Positions 8,352 to 15,730 of a DNA stretch of 64,000 nt are shown here, in pieces. The notes under the pieces were generated by a model, which saw only the letters and a program-made list of their open reading frames with translations, was not told where the DNA came from and made no database searches. This DNA comes from Amycolatopsis alkalitolerans (lineage in GTDB: Bacteria > Actinomycetota > Actinomycetes > Mycobacteriales > Pseudonocardiaceae). The position numbers and the translations under genes are program-made. Where the stretch lies: NCBI RefSeq assembly GCF_006152065.1, contig NZ_VDFW01000006.1, forward strand, positions 214,714 to 278,713, given 5' to 3'. Each line of letters starts with the position of its first letter. The first letter of the stretch is position 1.

Positions 8352-9245
8352 TCACGAGGGGTGGGGGTTGGTTGCCTGAGCGATGACCTGGTGCGCGGGC
8401 AGGATCGAGGCGCGTTCGGCGTCCGCATCCACCTGACCGGCCGCCAGCGCAAGGAAATACTCGAGCTGCGCGGCCAACGGCTCGGGCCCCGTCGGCTCAT
8501 GCACCTCCACCGCTGACCCGCGGGTCACGACGATCGACCGTGCCACCAGGTCCACTTCGATCACCCGGTCCAGTTCGGACATCGTGATCGTGCGCGTTTT
8601 CCGTTGCCCGAGGCGGGAAGCCGACAGGGTGGCGACTCCGGTGGGGAACGACAGCGTCGCGTCCACCGTGTCCTCCGCAGCCGGCGCCGAAGCGGGATGG
8701 AAGTAGCCCGCGGCGGAGGTGACCCGGACCGGCGAGCACCCGAAGCACCGGATCGCGAGGTCCACGTCGTGCACCAGCAGATCCCACGCCACGCCGGTGC
8801 GGATCCGCGGCGCATAGGGGCCGTGCCGGTGGGCGATCAGGTGCACCGGTTCCGTCACCAGGCTCATCGCCGTCACGACGGCCGGGTTGAACCGCTCGAC
8901 GAACCCGCACATCACCGGCACGCCGAGGTTCTCCGACAGCCGGACGATCTCCTCGGCCGCGCCCAGTTCGTCCGCCACCGGTTTCTCGACGAGCAAAGGC
9001 TTGCCCTGCTTGAGGATCTCCAGTGCGAGCTCGTGATGGGATTCGGTCGCGGAGGCGAGCACCACGGCGTCCACATCGGACAGGGTGTCCAGCGAAGGCG
9101 CCCAGGCGGCACCGAATTCCGCGGCACAAGCCCGCCCCGCGTCGGCTCGCGGCTCGATGACCCGAACCAGCGAAGCCCTCGAGCCGGCTATCGTCCTCGC
9201 GTGCAACCGGCCCATGCATCCGGTGCCCACCAAGGCCAGTCTCAT
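8352..9245 (-). CDS. Gfo/Idh/MocA-family sugar dehydrogenase
   Basis: 297 residues. The N-terminal Rossmann fold reads LVGTGCMGRLHA. The family motif EKPVADE near residue 88 contains the catalytic Lys. The HDVDLAIRCFG stretch near residue 160 carries the conserved D-x3-D/H of the substrate domain. These enzymes oxidise or reduce nucleotide sugars with NAD(P). Its start overlaps the end of the DegT gene upstream on the same strand (9242-9245), a coupling typical of WbpB/WbpE-type pairs in which a 3-keto sugar is made and then aminated. That pathway assignment is inference from the pairing. Confidence 0.85.
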   Translation of the reverse strand: MRLALVGTGCMGRLHARTIAGSRASLVRVIEPRADAGRACAAEFGAAWAPSLDTLSDVDAVVLASATESHHELALEILKQGKPLLVEKPVADELGAAEEIVRLSENLGVPVMCGFVERFNPAVVTAMSLVTEPVHLIAHRHGPYAPRIRTGVAWDLLVHDVDLAIRCFGCSPVRVTSAAGYFHPASAPAAEDTVDATLSFPTGVATLSASRLGQRKTRTITMSELDRVIEVDLVARSIVVTRGSAVEVHEPTGPEPLAAQLEYFLALAAGQVDADAERASILPAHQVIAQATNPHPS

Positions 9246-10348
9246 GCGCCCAGCGCCTCTCTGACTTCTCGCACGACGGTGTCCACATCGGACTCGGTGA
9301 GAGCCGGGTGCACCGGCAGCGACAGCGCTTCCTGAGTCAGCCGGTGCGCCACCGGGAACTGCTCGGGCGACACCGCCGGGATCTGCGGATGGCCCCGGAA
9401 GCAGTCGTGATCGAACACCAGGCTCGGGTAGTACACGCCGGTGCCGATCCCCCGGCCGGTCAGCTCGGCGGCGAGTTCGTCGCGCGAGAGCATCGCGTGC
9501 GGGCCGATCAGCACCGTGTACTGGTGCCAGACATGCGAACGCCCCGGCAGCACGGCCGGCACCGCGAGCCCAGGCGTTCCGGCGAGCCCGGTCGAGAGCT
9601 GCTTGGCGTTGTGGCGCCGGGCGGCGACCAACTCGTCGAGCCGTGCCAGCTGGGGAATGCCGACGGCGGCGTGCAGCTCCGACATCCGGTAGTTGTGCCC
9701 GGCCAGCTCGTACCGGTACCGCGCGCGCATGCCCTGATTGCGCAGCACACGCAGCCGGTCGGCCAGTTCGTCGTCGTCGCAGGTGACGACGCCGCCTTCG
9801 CCGGTCGTGACGTTCTTCGTGGCGTACAACGAAAAGCAGCCCAAGCCGTAGGAGCCGGCCGCCTGGCCCTCGAACGCCGAGCCCACCGACTGCGCCGCGT
9901 CCTCGACCAGGTGCAGACCGTGTTCGGCGGCCAGCGGAGCGAGCTTGCCCATGTCCGCCACCTGCCCGTACAGGTGCACGGGCAGCAGCACCTTCGTGCG
10001 CGGCCCGATCACCCGTGCCACCGCGTCCGGGTCGAGCGCGAAGTCCTCGCGTGACACGTCGGCGAACCGGACCGTCGCACCCGCTTCGAGGATCGCGTTC
10101 AGCGTGGCCACGAACGTGAACGGGGACGTGATCACCTCGTCACCCGGGCGCAGCCCGAGCGCCTGCAACGCCGCGACGAGCGCCGTCGTCCCGCTGTTCA
10201 CCGCCACCGCGTGCGCCGTGCCCGCGACGCGGGCGAAGGCGTCCTCGAACCGGCCGACCATCGGCCCCTGGGCGAGCCCGCCCGAGCGCAGGACCTCGAT
10301 CACGAGCGGCTCGGCGTCACGGACGTCGACCACGGTAAGGGGAATCAT
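9242..10348 (-). CDS. DegT/DnrJ/EryC1-type PLP sugar aminotransferase (WbpE/WecE-like)
   Basis: 368 residues. It carries NSGTTALVAALQALGLRPGD, SPFTFVATLNAILEAGA, the VEDAAQSVG PLP-pyridine contact, and the PLP lysine in LYATKNVTTGEGG (Lys178). It is a second, clearly different aminotransferase from the one at 4554. It overlaps the Gfo/Idh gene by 4 bp, so the two are one transcription unit, expressed away from the LpxA-like gene at 10390 with only about 40 bp between. It probably aminates the keto-sugar made by the partner dehydrogenase. Confidence 0.88.
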   Translation of the reverse strand: MIPLTVVDVRDAEPLVIEVLRSGGLAQGPMVGRFEDAFARVAGTAHAVAVNSGTTALVAALQALGLRPGDEVITSPFTFVATLNAILEAGATVRFADVSREDFALDPDAVARVIGPRTKVLLPVHLYGQVADMGKLAPLAAEHGLHLVEDAAQSVGSAFEGQAAGSYGLGCFSLYATKNVTTGEGGVVTCDDDELADRLRVLRNQGMRARYRYELAGHNYRMSELHAAVGIPQLARLDELVAARRHNAKQLSTGLAGTPGLAVPAVLPGRSHVWHQYTVLIGPHAMLSRDELAAELTGRGIGTGVYYPSLVFDHDCFRGHPQIPAVSPEQFPVAHRLTQEALSLPVHPALTESDVDTVVREVREALGA

Positions 10349-10389
10349 GCGGCGATACCTCCTTCGGCCGGTGGGTAGGGTTGCGCCCC

Positions 10390-11088
10390 GTGAATCGCAT
10401 CCACCCGACCGCGGTGCTGGGGCCGGGTGTCGCGCTCGGGACCGGGAACGTCATCGGGCCGTACACCGTCATCACCGGTCCCGCCGTGCTCGGCGACGGC
10501 AACTGGATCGGCCCGCACGTCACGATCGGCACCCCGGCCGAGGACCGTGACGGCCCGCATCCGGGCTGGGACGACGAGCCCGCGGGCGCGGGCGTGCGCA
10601 TCGGGCACCGCAACCGGATCCGCGAGTACGCCAGCGTGCATCAGGGCACGCGGCGCCCGACCGTGCTCGGTGACGACGGTTACTACCTGCGAGGCGCTCA
10701 TGTCGCACATGACTGCCTCATCGGGGACGCGGTGACCTTGGCCTCCAATGTCGTGCTGGGCGGGCATGTGCACGTCTGGTCGCGAGCCAACCTCGGGATG
10801 GGCACGATGGTCCACCAGCACGTACGGATCGGCCCTGGCGCCATGGTTGGCATGGGCGCGGCCGTCCGGCGCGAGGTCGGTGCGTTCACGATCTGCGTCG
10901 GCAACCCCGCCAGGGTCACCGGCCTCAACGTGGTCGGGCTCGCCCGGCTGGGCCTCGACCAGGACACGATTGATCAGCTCGAACCGTGGCTCAAGGGCAA
11001 AGCGCGACTTCCACCCGATGGGTTGACGAACACGCTGCCCACCGGGCTCTCTACCTTGGTGCGAGCCTGGGACGAGCGGAAGGACTGA
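10390..11088 (+). CDS. LpxA-like left-handed beta-helix acyltransferase
   Basis: About 232 residues. It begins NRIHPTAVLGPGVALGTGNVIGPYTVI, the LpxA opening, followed by hexapeptide turns and the LpxA-type HVAHDC motif that holds the catalytic His in acyl-ACP:UDP-GlcNAc acyltransferases. The C-terminal part is short and helical. LpxA enzymes use acyl-ACP, and the next gene is an ACP, so an acyl-ACP-dependent transfer onto a nucleotide amino sugar is the natural inference. Lipid A itself is not expected in this organism. GTG 10390 is preferred; TTG 10381 is possible. Confidence 0.8.
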   Translation: MNRIHPTAVLGPGVALGTGNVIGPYTVITGPAVLGDGNWIGPHVTIGTPAEDRDGPHPGWDDEPAGAGVRIGHRNRIREYASVHQGTRRPTVLGDDGYYLRGAHVAHDCLIGDAVTLASNVVLGGHVHVWSRANLGMGTMVHQHVRIGPGAMVGMGAAVRREVGAFTICVGNPARVTGLNVVGLARLGLDQDTIDQLEPWLKGKARLPPDGLTNTLPTGLSTLVRAWDERKD

Positions 11089-11092
11089 AAAC

Positions 11093-11326
11093 GTGGAGAT
11101 CGGACAGCGCCTGCGGGCCGTGTTCGTGTCGGCACTGGACCTCGACGAGGACGCTGACGTCGAGAAACTCGAGTATCGCGGGATCGAGGCGTGGGACTCG
11201 GTCGGGCATATTACGCTCGTCGCCGCGATCGAGGACGAGTTCGAGGTGCAACTCGACACCGACCAGGTGCTCGACCTGTCGAGCTACAAGGCGGCGTTGG
11301 ACCTGGTGACGCAGTTGCTCGCGTGA
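11093..11326 (+). CDS. Acyl carrier protein
   Basis: 77 residues, four-helix carrier. Ser36 in WDSVGH is the phosphopantetheine attachment site, a DSxGH variant of the usual DSL. It is acidic and starts with GTG five bases after the LpxA-like gene. It is not the housekeeping fatty-acid ACP: the neighbours are an AMP ligase, LuxE and LuxC homologues and an acyltransferase, so it is likely a dedicated carrier for a special acyl group. Confidence 0.9.
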   Translation: MEIGQRLRAVFVSALDLDEDADVEKLEYRGIEAWDSVGHITLVAAIEDEFEVQLDTDQVLDLSSYKAALDLVTQLLA

Positions 11327-11338
11327 GGAGGCGGTCCT

Positions 11339-12736
11339 GTGACGCTCATCGGTGACGGCGCACGACTCGTCGACACGGTTTCCGGTCGCGCGCTCGGGCA
11401 CGCCGCGCTCAGGCGCGAGGTCGCCCGGATCGCGGAAGCGCTTTCCACGCTGCCCGAAGGCGTGCTGTTCACCCGGGTTTCGATCGGGATGCCCGATCTG
11501 CTGCGGTATCTGGCGGCCTTCGAGAGCGGTCGCGCGGTCGCGCTCATCGACCCCGCGTTGAATGCGGACTCGCTGGCCTCCCTGATCGCCCGGTTCCGGC
11601 CCGGAGCGGTGCTCTCCGCGCCCTGCGCCGAACCGCCGCCCGGGTACCGCGCCGAGGACGGGCACTGGCTGCGTGCCGACCCCGAAGGCGTGGCGCCGCA
11701 TCCGGAGCTCGCGATCCTGCTGGCCACCAGCGGCTCCACCGGCGCGCCGCAGTTCGCCCGGCTCTCCCGGCGCGCGATCCTGTCCAACGCGCGCGCGATC
11801 GCGGAGGTCCTCGGTATAGGGCCGGACGACGTGGCGCCGACGAGCCTGCCGCCGCACTACAGCTTCGGGCTGTCGGTGCTGAACTCTCATCTCGCGCAGG
11901 GCGCGACCGTGGTGATCGAACCGTCGGGGATCCTCGGCCGTCCGTTCTGGGACTCGGTGTCCAGTGCCGGCTGCACGTCGCTGGCGGCGGTCCCGTATCA
12001 CTACGAGATGTTGCGGCGCCTGGACTTCGACCCGGCGCGCTACCCGCGGTTGCGCAAGCTCACCCAGGCGGGCGGGCGGCTGCGGCCCGAACTGGTCGAC
12101 GAATTCGACACCAAGATGCGGGCGGCCGGTGGCGGGCTGTACGTGATGTACGGCCAGACCGAGGCGTCGCCGCGGATGGCGACGATGCCCGCGGAACTGC
12201 TGGCGCACAAGCCCGCGTCGGTCGGGCCCGCGGTGCCGGGCGGGCAGTTCAGCATCCGCCACGGTGACGGCTCGGAGACGACGCACCCGAAGATCACCGG
12301 CGAGGTGGTCTACCGGGGTCCCAACGTGATGATGGGCTACGCCGAGGACGCGGCGGCGCTCGCGCTCGGCGACGAACTCGGCGGCCTGCTGCCGACCGGT
12401 GACCTGGGCTACCTCGACGAGGACGGGTTCCTGTTCGTCACCGGCAGGCTCAAGCGCATCGGCAAGGTGTTCGGTAACCGGGTCGGCCTCGACGATCTCG
12501 AGCACGCGGCGCGCGCGACCGGGCTCGGCATCGAGATCGTCGCCGCGATCGCCGCCGACGACAAGGTCGTGCTGTTCGCGGAGGGTGTCGCGAAGGACGT
12601 GTGCAAGCAGGCTTCGCGCGCGCTCGGCGAACGCCTGCACCTGCACGCCTCGGGTTTCGACGTCCGCCCGATCGACGTGGTCCCGTTGCTGGCCAGCGGG
12701 AAGATCGACTACCAGGCGCTGGCGGAGCTGATATGA
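11339..12736 (+). CDS. ANL-superfamily acyl-AMP ligase (probable ACP-loading enzyme)
   Basis: 465 residues. Adenylation motifs are in order: TSGSTGAPQ phosphate loop at about 130, YGQTEASPRM (A5-like), TGDLGYLDEDGFLFVTGR (A7), GRLKRIGKVFGNRV (A8) and SGKIDYQAL (A10) with the conserved Lys. The enzyme should activate a carboxylic acid as acyl-AMP and pass it to a thiol, most plausibly the adjacent ACP. It starts 12 bp after the ACP stop and overlaps the LuxE-like gene by ATGA. The acid substrate is not predictable. Confidence 0.85.
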   Translation: MTLIGDGARLVDTVSGRALGHAALRREVARIAEALSTLPEGVLFTRVSIGMPDLLRYLAAFESGRAVALIDPALNADSLASLIARFRPGAVLSAPCAEPPPGYRAEDGHWLRADPEGVAPHPELAILLATSGSTGAPQFARLSRRAILSNARAIAEVLGIGPDDVAPTSLPPHYSFGLSVLNSHLAQGATVVIEPSGILGRPFWDSVSSAGCTSLAAVPYHYEMLRRLDFDPARYPRLRKLTQAGGRLRPELVDEFDTKMRAAGGGLYVMYGQTEASPRMATMPAELLAHKPASVGPAVPGGQFSIRHGDGSETTHPKITGEVVYRGPNVMMGYAEDAAALALGDELGGLLPTGDLGYLDEDGFLFVTGRLKRIGKVFGNRVGLDDLEHAARATGLGIEIVAAIAADDKVVLFAEGVAKDVCKQASRALGERLHLHASGFDVRPIDVVPLLASGKIDYQALAELI

Positions 12737-13722
12737 GCCTGGTGGCCCGGCTTTACGACTTGACCGCGTATCACCGGTCGCGGTGCGGCGAGTACGACCG
12801 GATCCTCTCGGCGCTCGGCACCGGCGATGCGTTCGCCGAGGTGGCGGACCTGCCATGGCTTCCGGTGCGCCTGTTCAAGACGCACGCGCTCAAGAGCATT
12901 CCGGACGAGGACGTGTTCCGGGTGCTGACTTCTTCGGGCACGACCGGCGCGCCGTCGAGGATCTTTCTCGACAAGGCCGCCGCGGCGGCGCAGACGCGGC
13001 ACCTGTCGTCGACCCTGCAGCGCGTGCTCGGCCCATCCCGGCTGCCGATGCTCGTGGTGGACCGCAGGAGCATCGTGCGCTCGCGGTCCGCGCGGGGCGC
13101 CGGAGTGCTCGGGATGGCGAACTTCGGCCGCAAGCATGTGTACCTGCTCGACGAGGACGAGCGGCCGGATGTGCCCGCCCTTCGGCGGTTCCTGGCCGAG
13201 CACGGCGGCGAGCCGTTCCTGATCTTCGGGTTCACGTTCCTGGTCTGGCAATACCTGTACGAGGTGGCGCGCGAACACCGGCTCGACCTGTCGAACGGGA
13301 TCCTGATCCACTCGGGCGGCTGGAAGAAGCTCATCGAGCGGGCCGTCGACAACGCCGAGTTCCGGCGGCGCTTCGCCGAGGACACAGGCCTGCGGCGGAT
13401 CCACAACTACTACGGGATGGTCGAGCAGATCGGCACCGTCTTCCTCGAAGGACCCTCCGGCGACGGCTTGTACTGCCCGGAGTTCGCCGACGTCGTGATC
13501 CGCGATCCGCGCACCTGGGCGGAACAGCCGATCGGCGTGCCGGGCGTGGTGGAGGTGGTGAGCACGCTGCCGCGGTCGTATCCCGGGCATGTGCTGCTGA
13601 CCGAGGATCTCGGGGTGTGTCACGGGATCGACGACGGGGACTGGCCGGGGAAGCGGTTTTCGGTGCTCGGGCGCCTGCCCCGTGCCGAAGTCCGCGGCTG
13701 TTCCGATACCGTCGCGGGGTGA
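12733..13722 (+). CDS. LuxE-like acyl-protein synthetase
   Basis: 329 residues. TSSGTTGAPSRIFLDK near residue 65-80 is the ANL-like ATP loop of LuxE, and HSGGWKKL is the LuxE-specific motif. YYGMVEQIGTVF resembles the A5 region. In luminous bacteria LuxE activates a fatty acid and hands it to LuxC for reduction to aldehyde; here no luciferase genes are visible, so the pair serves another route. ATG overlaps the previous stop (ATGA), and its own stop overlaps the LuxC start (GTGA), which shows tight coupling. Confidence 0.85.
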   Translation: MSLVARLYDLTAYHRSRCGEYDRILSALGTGDAFAEVADLPWLPVRLFKTHALKSIPDEDVFRVLTSSGTTGAPSRIFLDKAAAAAQTRHLSSTLQRVLGPSRLPMLVVDRRSIVRSRSARGAGVLGMANFGRKHVYLLDEDERPDVPALRRFLAEHGGEPFLIFGFTFLVWQYLYEVAREHRLDLSNGILIHSGGWKKLIERAVDNAEFRRRFAEDTGLRRIHNYYGMVEQIGTVFLEGPSGDGLYCPEFADVVIRDPRTWAEQPIGVPGVVEVVSTLPRSYPGHVLLTEDLGVCHGIDDGDWPGKRFSVLGRLPRAEVRGCSDTVAG

Positions 13723-14831
13723 CGTTTCCGAGCCTCGATGGGCCGTTGCTGGCAGTCGGTGACGAGCGGGTCGTCGATTTCCTGGACCGGTTCGGGCGGC
13801 GCCTGCTCGCGCTTGGGCGGCGGTATCCGGAACTCGCCTCGCTGGGTTTCTTCCTCCGGCGCGCCGAGACCGGGCGGCAGCTGTCCCGTTTGGACGGTTT
13901 GCGGTACCCGCGCGGCGTGGTGTTCCACGTGCCGCCGGCCAATGTGGACACCGTGTTCGTGTACTCGTGGGCGCTGTCGGCGCTCGCCGGGAACACCAAC
14001 GTCGTGCGGATCTCGCCACGGGCGGGCGCGGCCGCGCGGGCGATCCTGGACGTCTGGCGTTCGATGGACGATCCGGTCATCGCGCGCACCCAGCACATGA
14101 TCAGCTACGACCGCGACGACGAGTTGACCGCGAAGCTGTCGGCGGCCGCCGATCTGCGTGTGCTGTGGGGTGGCGACGATTCGGTGCGCGCCCTGCGGAA
14201 GTTCCCGCTCGCGCCGCATGCGCGTGACCTGACGTTTCCCGACCGCTCGTCGTTCGCGATCGTGTCCGTCGCGGGCTGGCAGCGGGCGTCCGAAGCGCGC
14301 CGGCGGAAGGCCGTCGAGGCGTTCTTCACCGACGCGTACTGGTTCGATCAGGCGGCCTGTTCCTCGCCACGCGGCGTGTTCTGGGTGGGCGAGGACGACG
14401 TGTCCGCCGTGTTCCGCGAACTGCTGGTGGCGGTCGCCGAGGAGAAAGGGCACCTCACCGAGCCCGCCATGGCCGTGCAGAAGCGTGTCGCCACCTATGG
14501 CGCCGCGGCGGACGGTCTCGTCGAGAAGATCTCCTTCGACAGTCACGCGGTGACGAGTCTCGAGTCGGAAGACCTGCTCCGAGAATGGCTCGGCGCCGGA
14601 GTTTTCACTCATTCGAAGGTTTCCTCCCTCGCCGAACTCGTACCGAAAGTCGTCCGCAAGGATCAGACGGTCACCCATTTCGGGTTCGAGCGTGCGGAAC
14701 TTGTCGAGTTCGCCAGGAAAACGGGGGTGGACCGGGTCGTGCCGTTCGGCTCGGCGCTCGAGTTCTCCCCGGTCTGGGACGGCTACGATCTGCTCGCCGA
14801 ATTCACGAAACTGATCACCGTCACCGGTTGA
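13719..14831 (+). CDS. LuxC-like acyl-CoA/acyl-protein reductase
   Basis: 370 residues, aldehyde-dehydrogenase-related LuxC fold. HVPPANVDTVFVYSWALSALAGNTNVVRIS is the LuxC cofactor-domain signature (split: PPANVDTVF then LAGNTNVVRIS). The catalytic cysteine is Cys214 in DQAACSSPRG. LuxC reduces an activated acyl group to the aldehyde with NADPH. It is the fourth gene of the coupled unit ACP-ligase-LuxE-LuxC and is followed after 5 bp by a flippase-like membrane protein. The aldehyde could be further aminated or attached to a sugar, but nothing in the sequence fixes that. Confidence 0.87.
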   Translation: MTFPSLDGPLLAVGDERVVDFLDRFGRRLLALGRRYPELASLGFFLRRAETGRQLSRLDGLRYPRGVVFHVPPANVDTVFVYSWALSALAGNTNVVRISPRAGAAARAILDVWRSMDDPVIARTQHMISYDRDDELTAKLSAAADLRVLWGGDDSVRALRKFPLAPHARDLTFPDRSSFAIVSVAGWQRASEARRRKAVEAFFTDAYWFDQAACSSPRGVFWVGEDDVSAVFRELLVAVAEEKGHLTEPAMAVQKRVATYGAAADGLVEKISFDSHAVTSLESEDLLREWLGAGVFTHSKVSSLAELVPKVVRKDQTVTHFGFERAELVEFARKTGVDRVVPFGSALEFSPVWDGYDLLAEFTKLITVTG

Positions 14832-14836
14832 GGACC

Positions 14837-15730
14837 ATGAAGACCAGGATTCTCGATGTCGCACGCTGGGCCGCGCTCGTGCTGGTCATCGGTTTCGCGG
14901 TGCGCGAACTCGCCGCGAACTGGACCGAGTTCTGGCGCACCCTTCGCGGAATCGCATGGGAGTCCTCGGGGTTGAGCCTGCTCGCGCTCGTCGCGAGCAT
15001 CGCGGTGTCCACCTACGGCTGGCAGGTCGTGGTCAACGGCCTCGGCGCCCCGGTCGGCTACCGGCGCGGCGCGCGGATCTGTCTCGTGGGGCAACTCGGG
15101 AAGTACGTGCCTGGCTCGGTGTGGGCGTACCTCCTGCAGATGGAGTTGGGCCGCAAGGCTGGCCTCTCGCGGGCACGCGTGTTCACCGGGTCGCTGGTGC
15201 AGTTCGGCATCGGGCTCGTCGCCGCACTGCCACTGGCGGTCCTGGCCGGGCCGCGCACGTGGCTGCTGGCGACGATCCCGGCCGCCGCCGTACTGCATCC
15301 GAAGGTGCTGTCGTGGGGCGCTTCGAGGGTGCTCAAACTGGCGCGGCGCCCGCCGATGGAACGGGAGCTCACCGGCCGCCGGACCGTGACGGCGTTCGGG
15401 GCGGCGCTGGTCGCGTGGTGCCTGCAAGGCGTGCACCTCTGGCTGCTCGCCGGCTCGGACCTGCTCACCTGCGTCGGCGCGATGGCGCTCGCGATGACCG
15501 CGGGCACCTTCGCCTTCCTGCTGCCCAGCGGCGCCGGGGTGCGCGAGGCGGTGCTCGTCGCGGTGCTGACCGCCGCCGGGATCCCCGCCGGTCAGGCGCT
15601 CGCGTACGCGCTGACCTCGCGGGTCATGTTCACCGTCGCGGACCTGCTCACCGCCCTGGCAGCAGCTGGTACACCGTGGCGTCCGCGTTCCGGTAGGCCA
15701 CTCGCAGGAATGGCAGCCCGTCCAGGTTGA
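14837..15730 (+). CDS. UPF0104 / lysylphosphatidylglycerol-synthase-TM-like flippase family protein
   Basis: 297 residues, about eight hydrophobic segments. It has the family landmarks GQLGKYVPGSVWAYLLQMELGRKAG at about 70-95 and FLLPSGAGVREAVLVAVL near 235-252. The domain occurs in MprF-type proteins and in stand-alone polysaccharide-cluster members thought to move lipid-linked intermediates. GAGGACC precedes ATG 14837, 5 bp after luxC. Its last 83 bp overlap the convergent gene ending at 15648. The role as an exporter of the acyl-glycan made by this cluster is inference. Confidence 0.8.
   Translation: MKTRILDVARWAALVLVIGFAVRELAANWTEFWRTLRGIAWESSGLSLLALVASIAVSTYGWQVVVNGLGAPVGYRRGARICLVGQLGKYVPGSVWAYLLQMELGRKAGLSRARVFTGSLVQFGIGLVAALPLAVLAGPRTWLLATIPAAAVLHPKVLSWGASRVLKLARRPPMERELTGRRTVTAFGAALVAWCLQGVHLWLLAGSDLLTCVGAMALAMTAGTFAFLLPSGAGVREAVLVAVLTAAGIPAGQALAYALTSRVMFTVADLLTALAAAGTPWRPRSGRPLAGMAARPG

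Noticed and set aside
11051..12856. Long open frame on the minus strand opposite the ACP and ligase genes (about 600 codons)
   Set aside because: It is Arg/Gly/His-rich with no motif, and lies antisense to well-conserved genes; typical GC-driven false frame.
10390..14831. Bioluminescence (lux) operon
   Set aside because: LuxC- and LuxE-like genes are present but no luciferase alpha/beta genes; the neighbours are amino-sugar and acyltransferase genes. The LLM-class gene at 19222 is an F420-type enzyme and not a luciferase.
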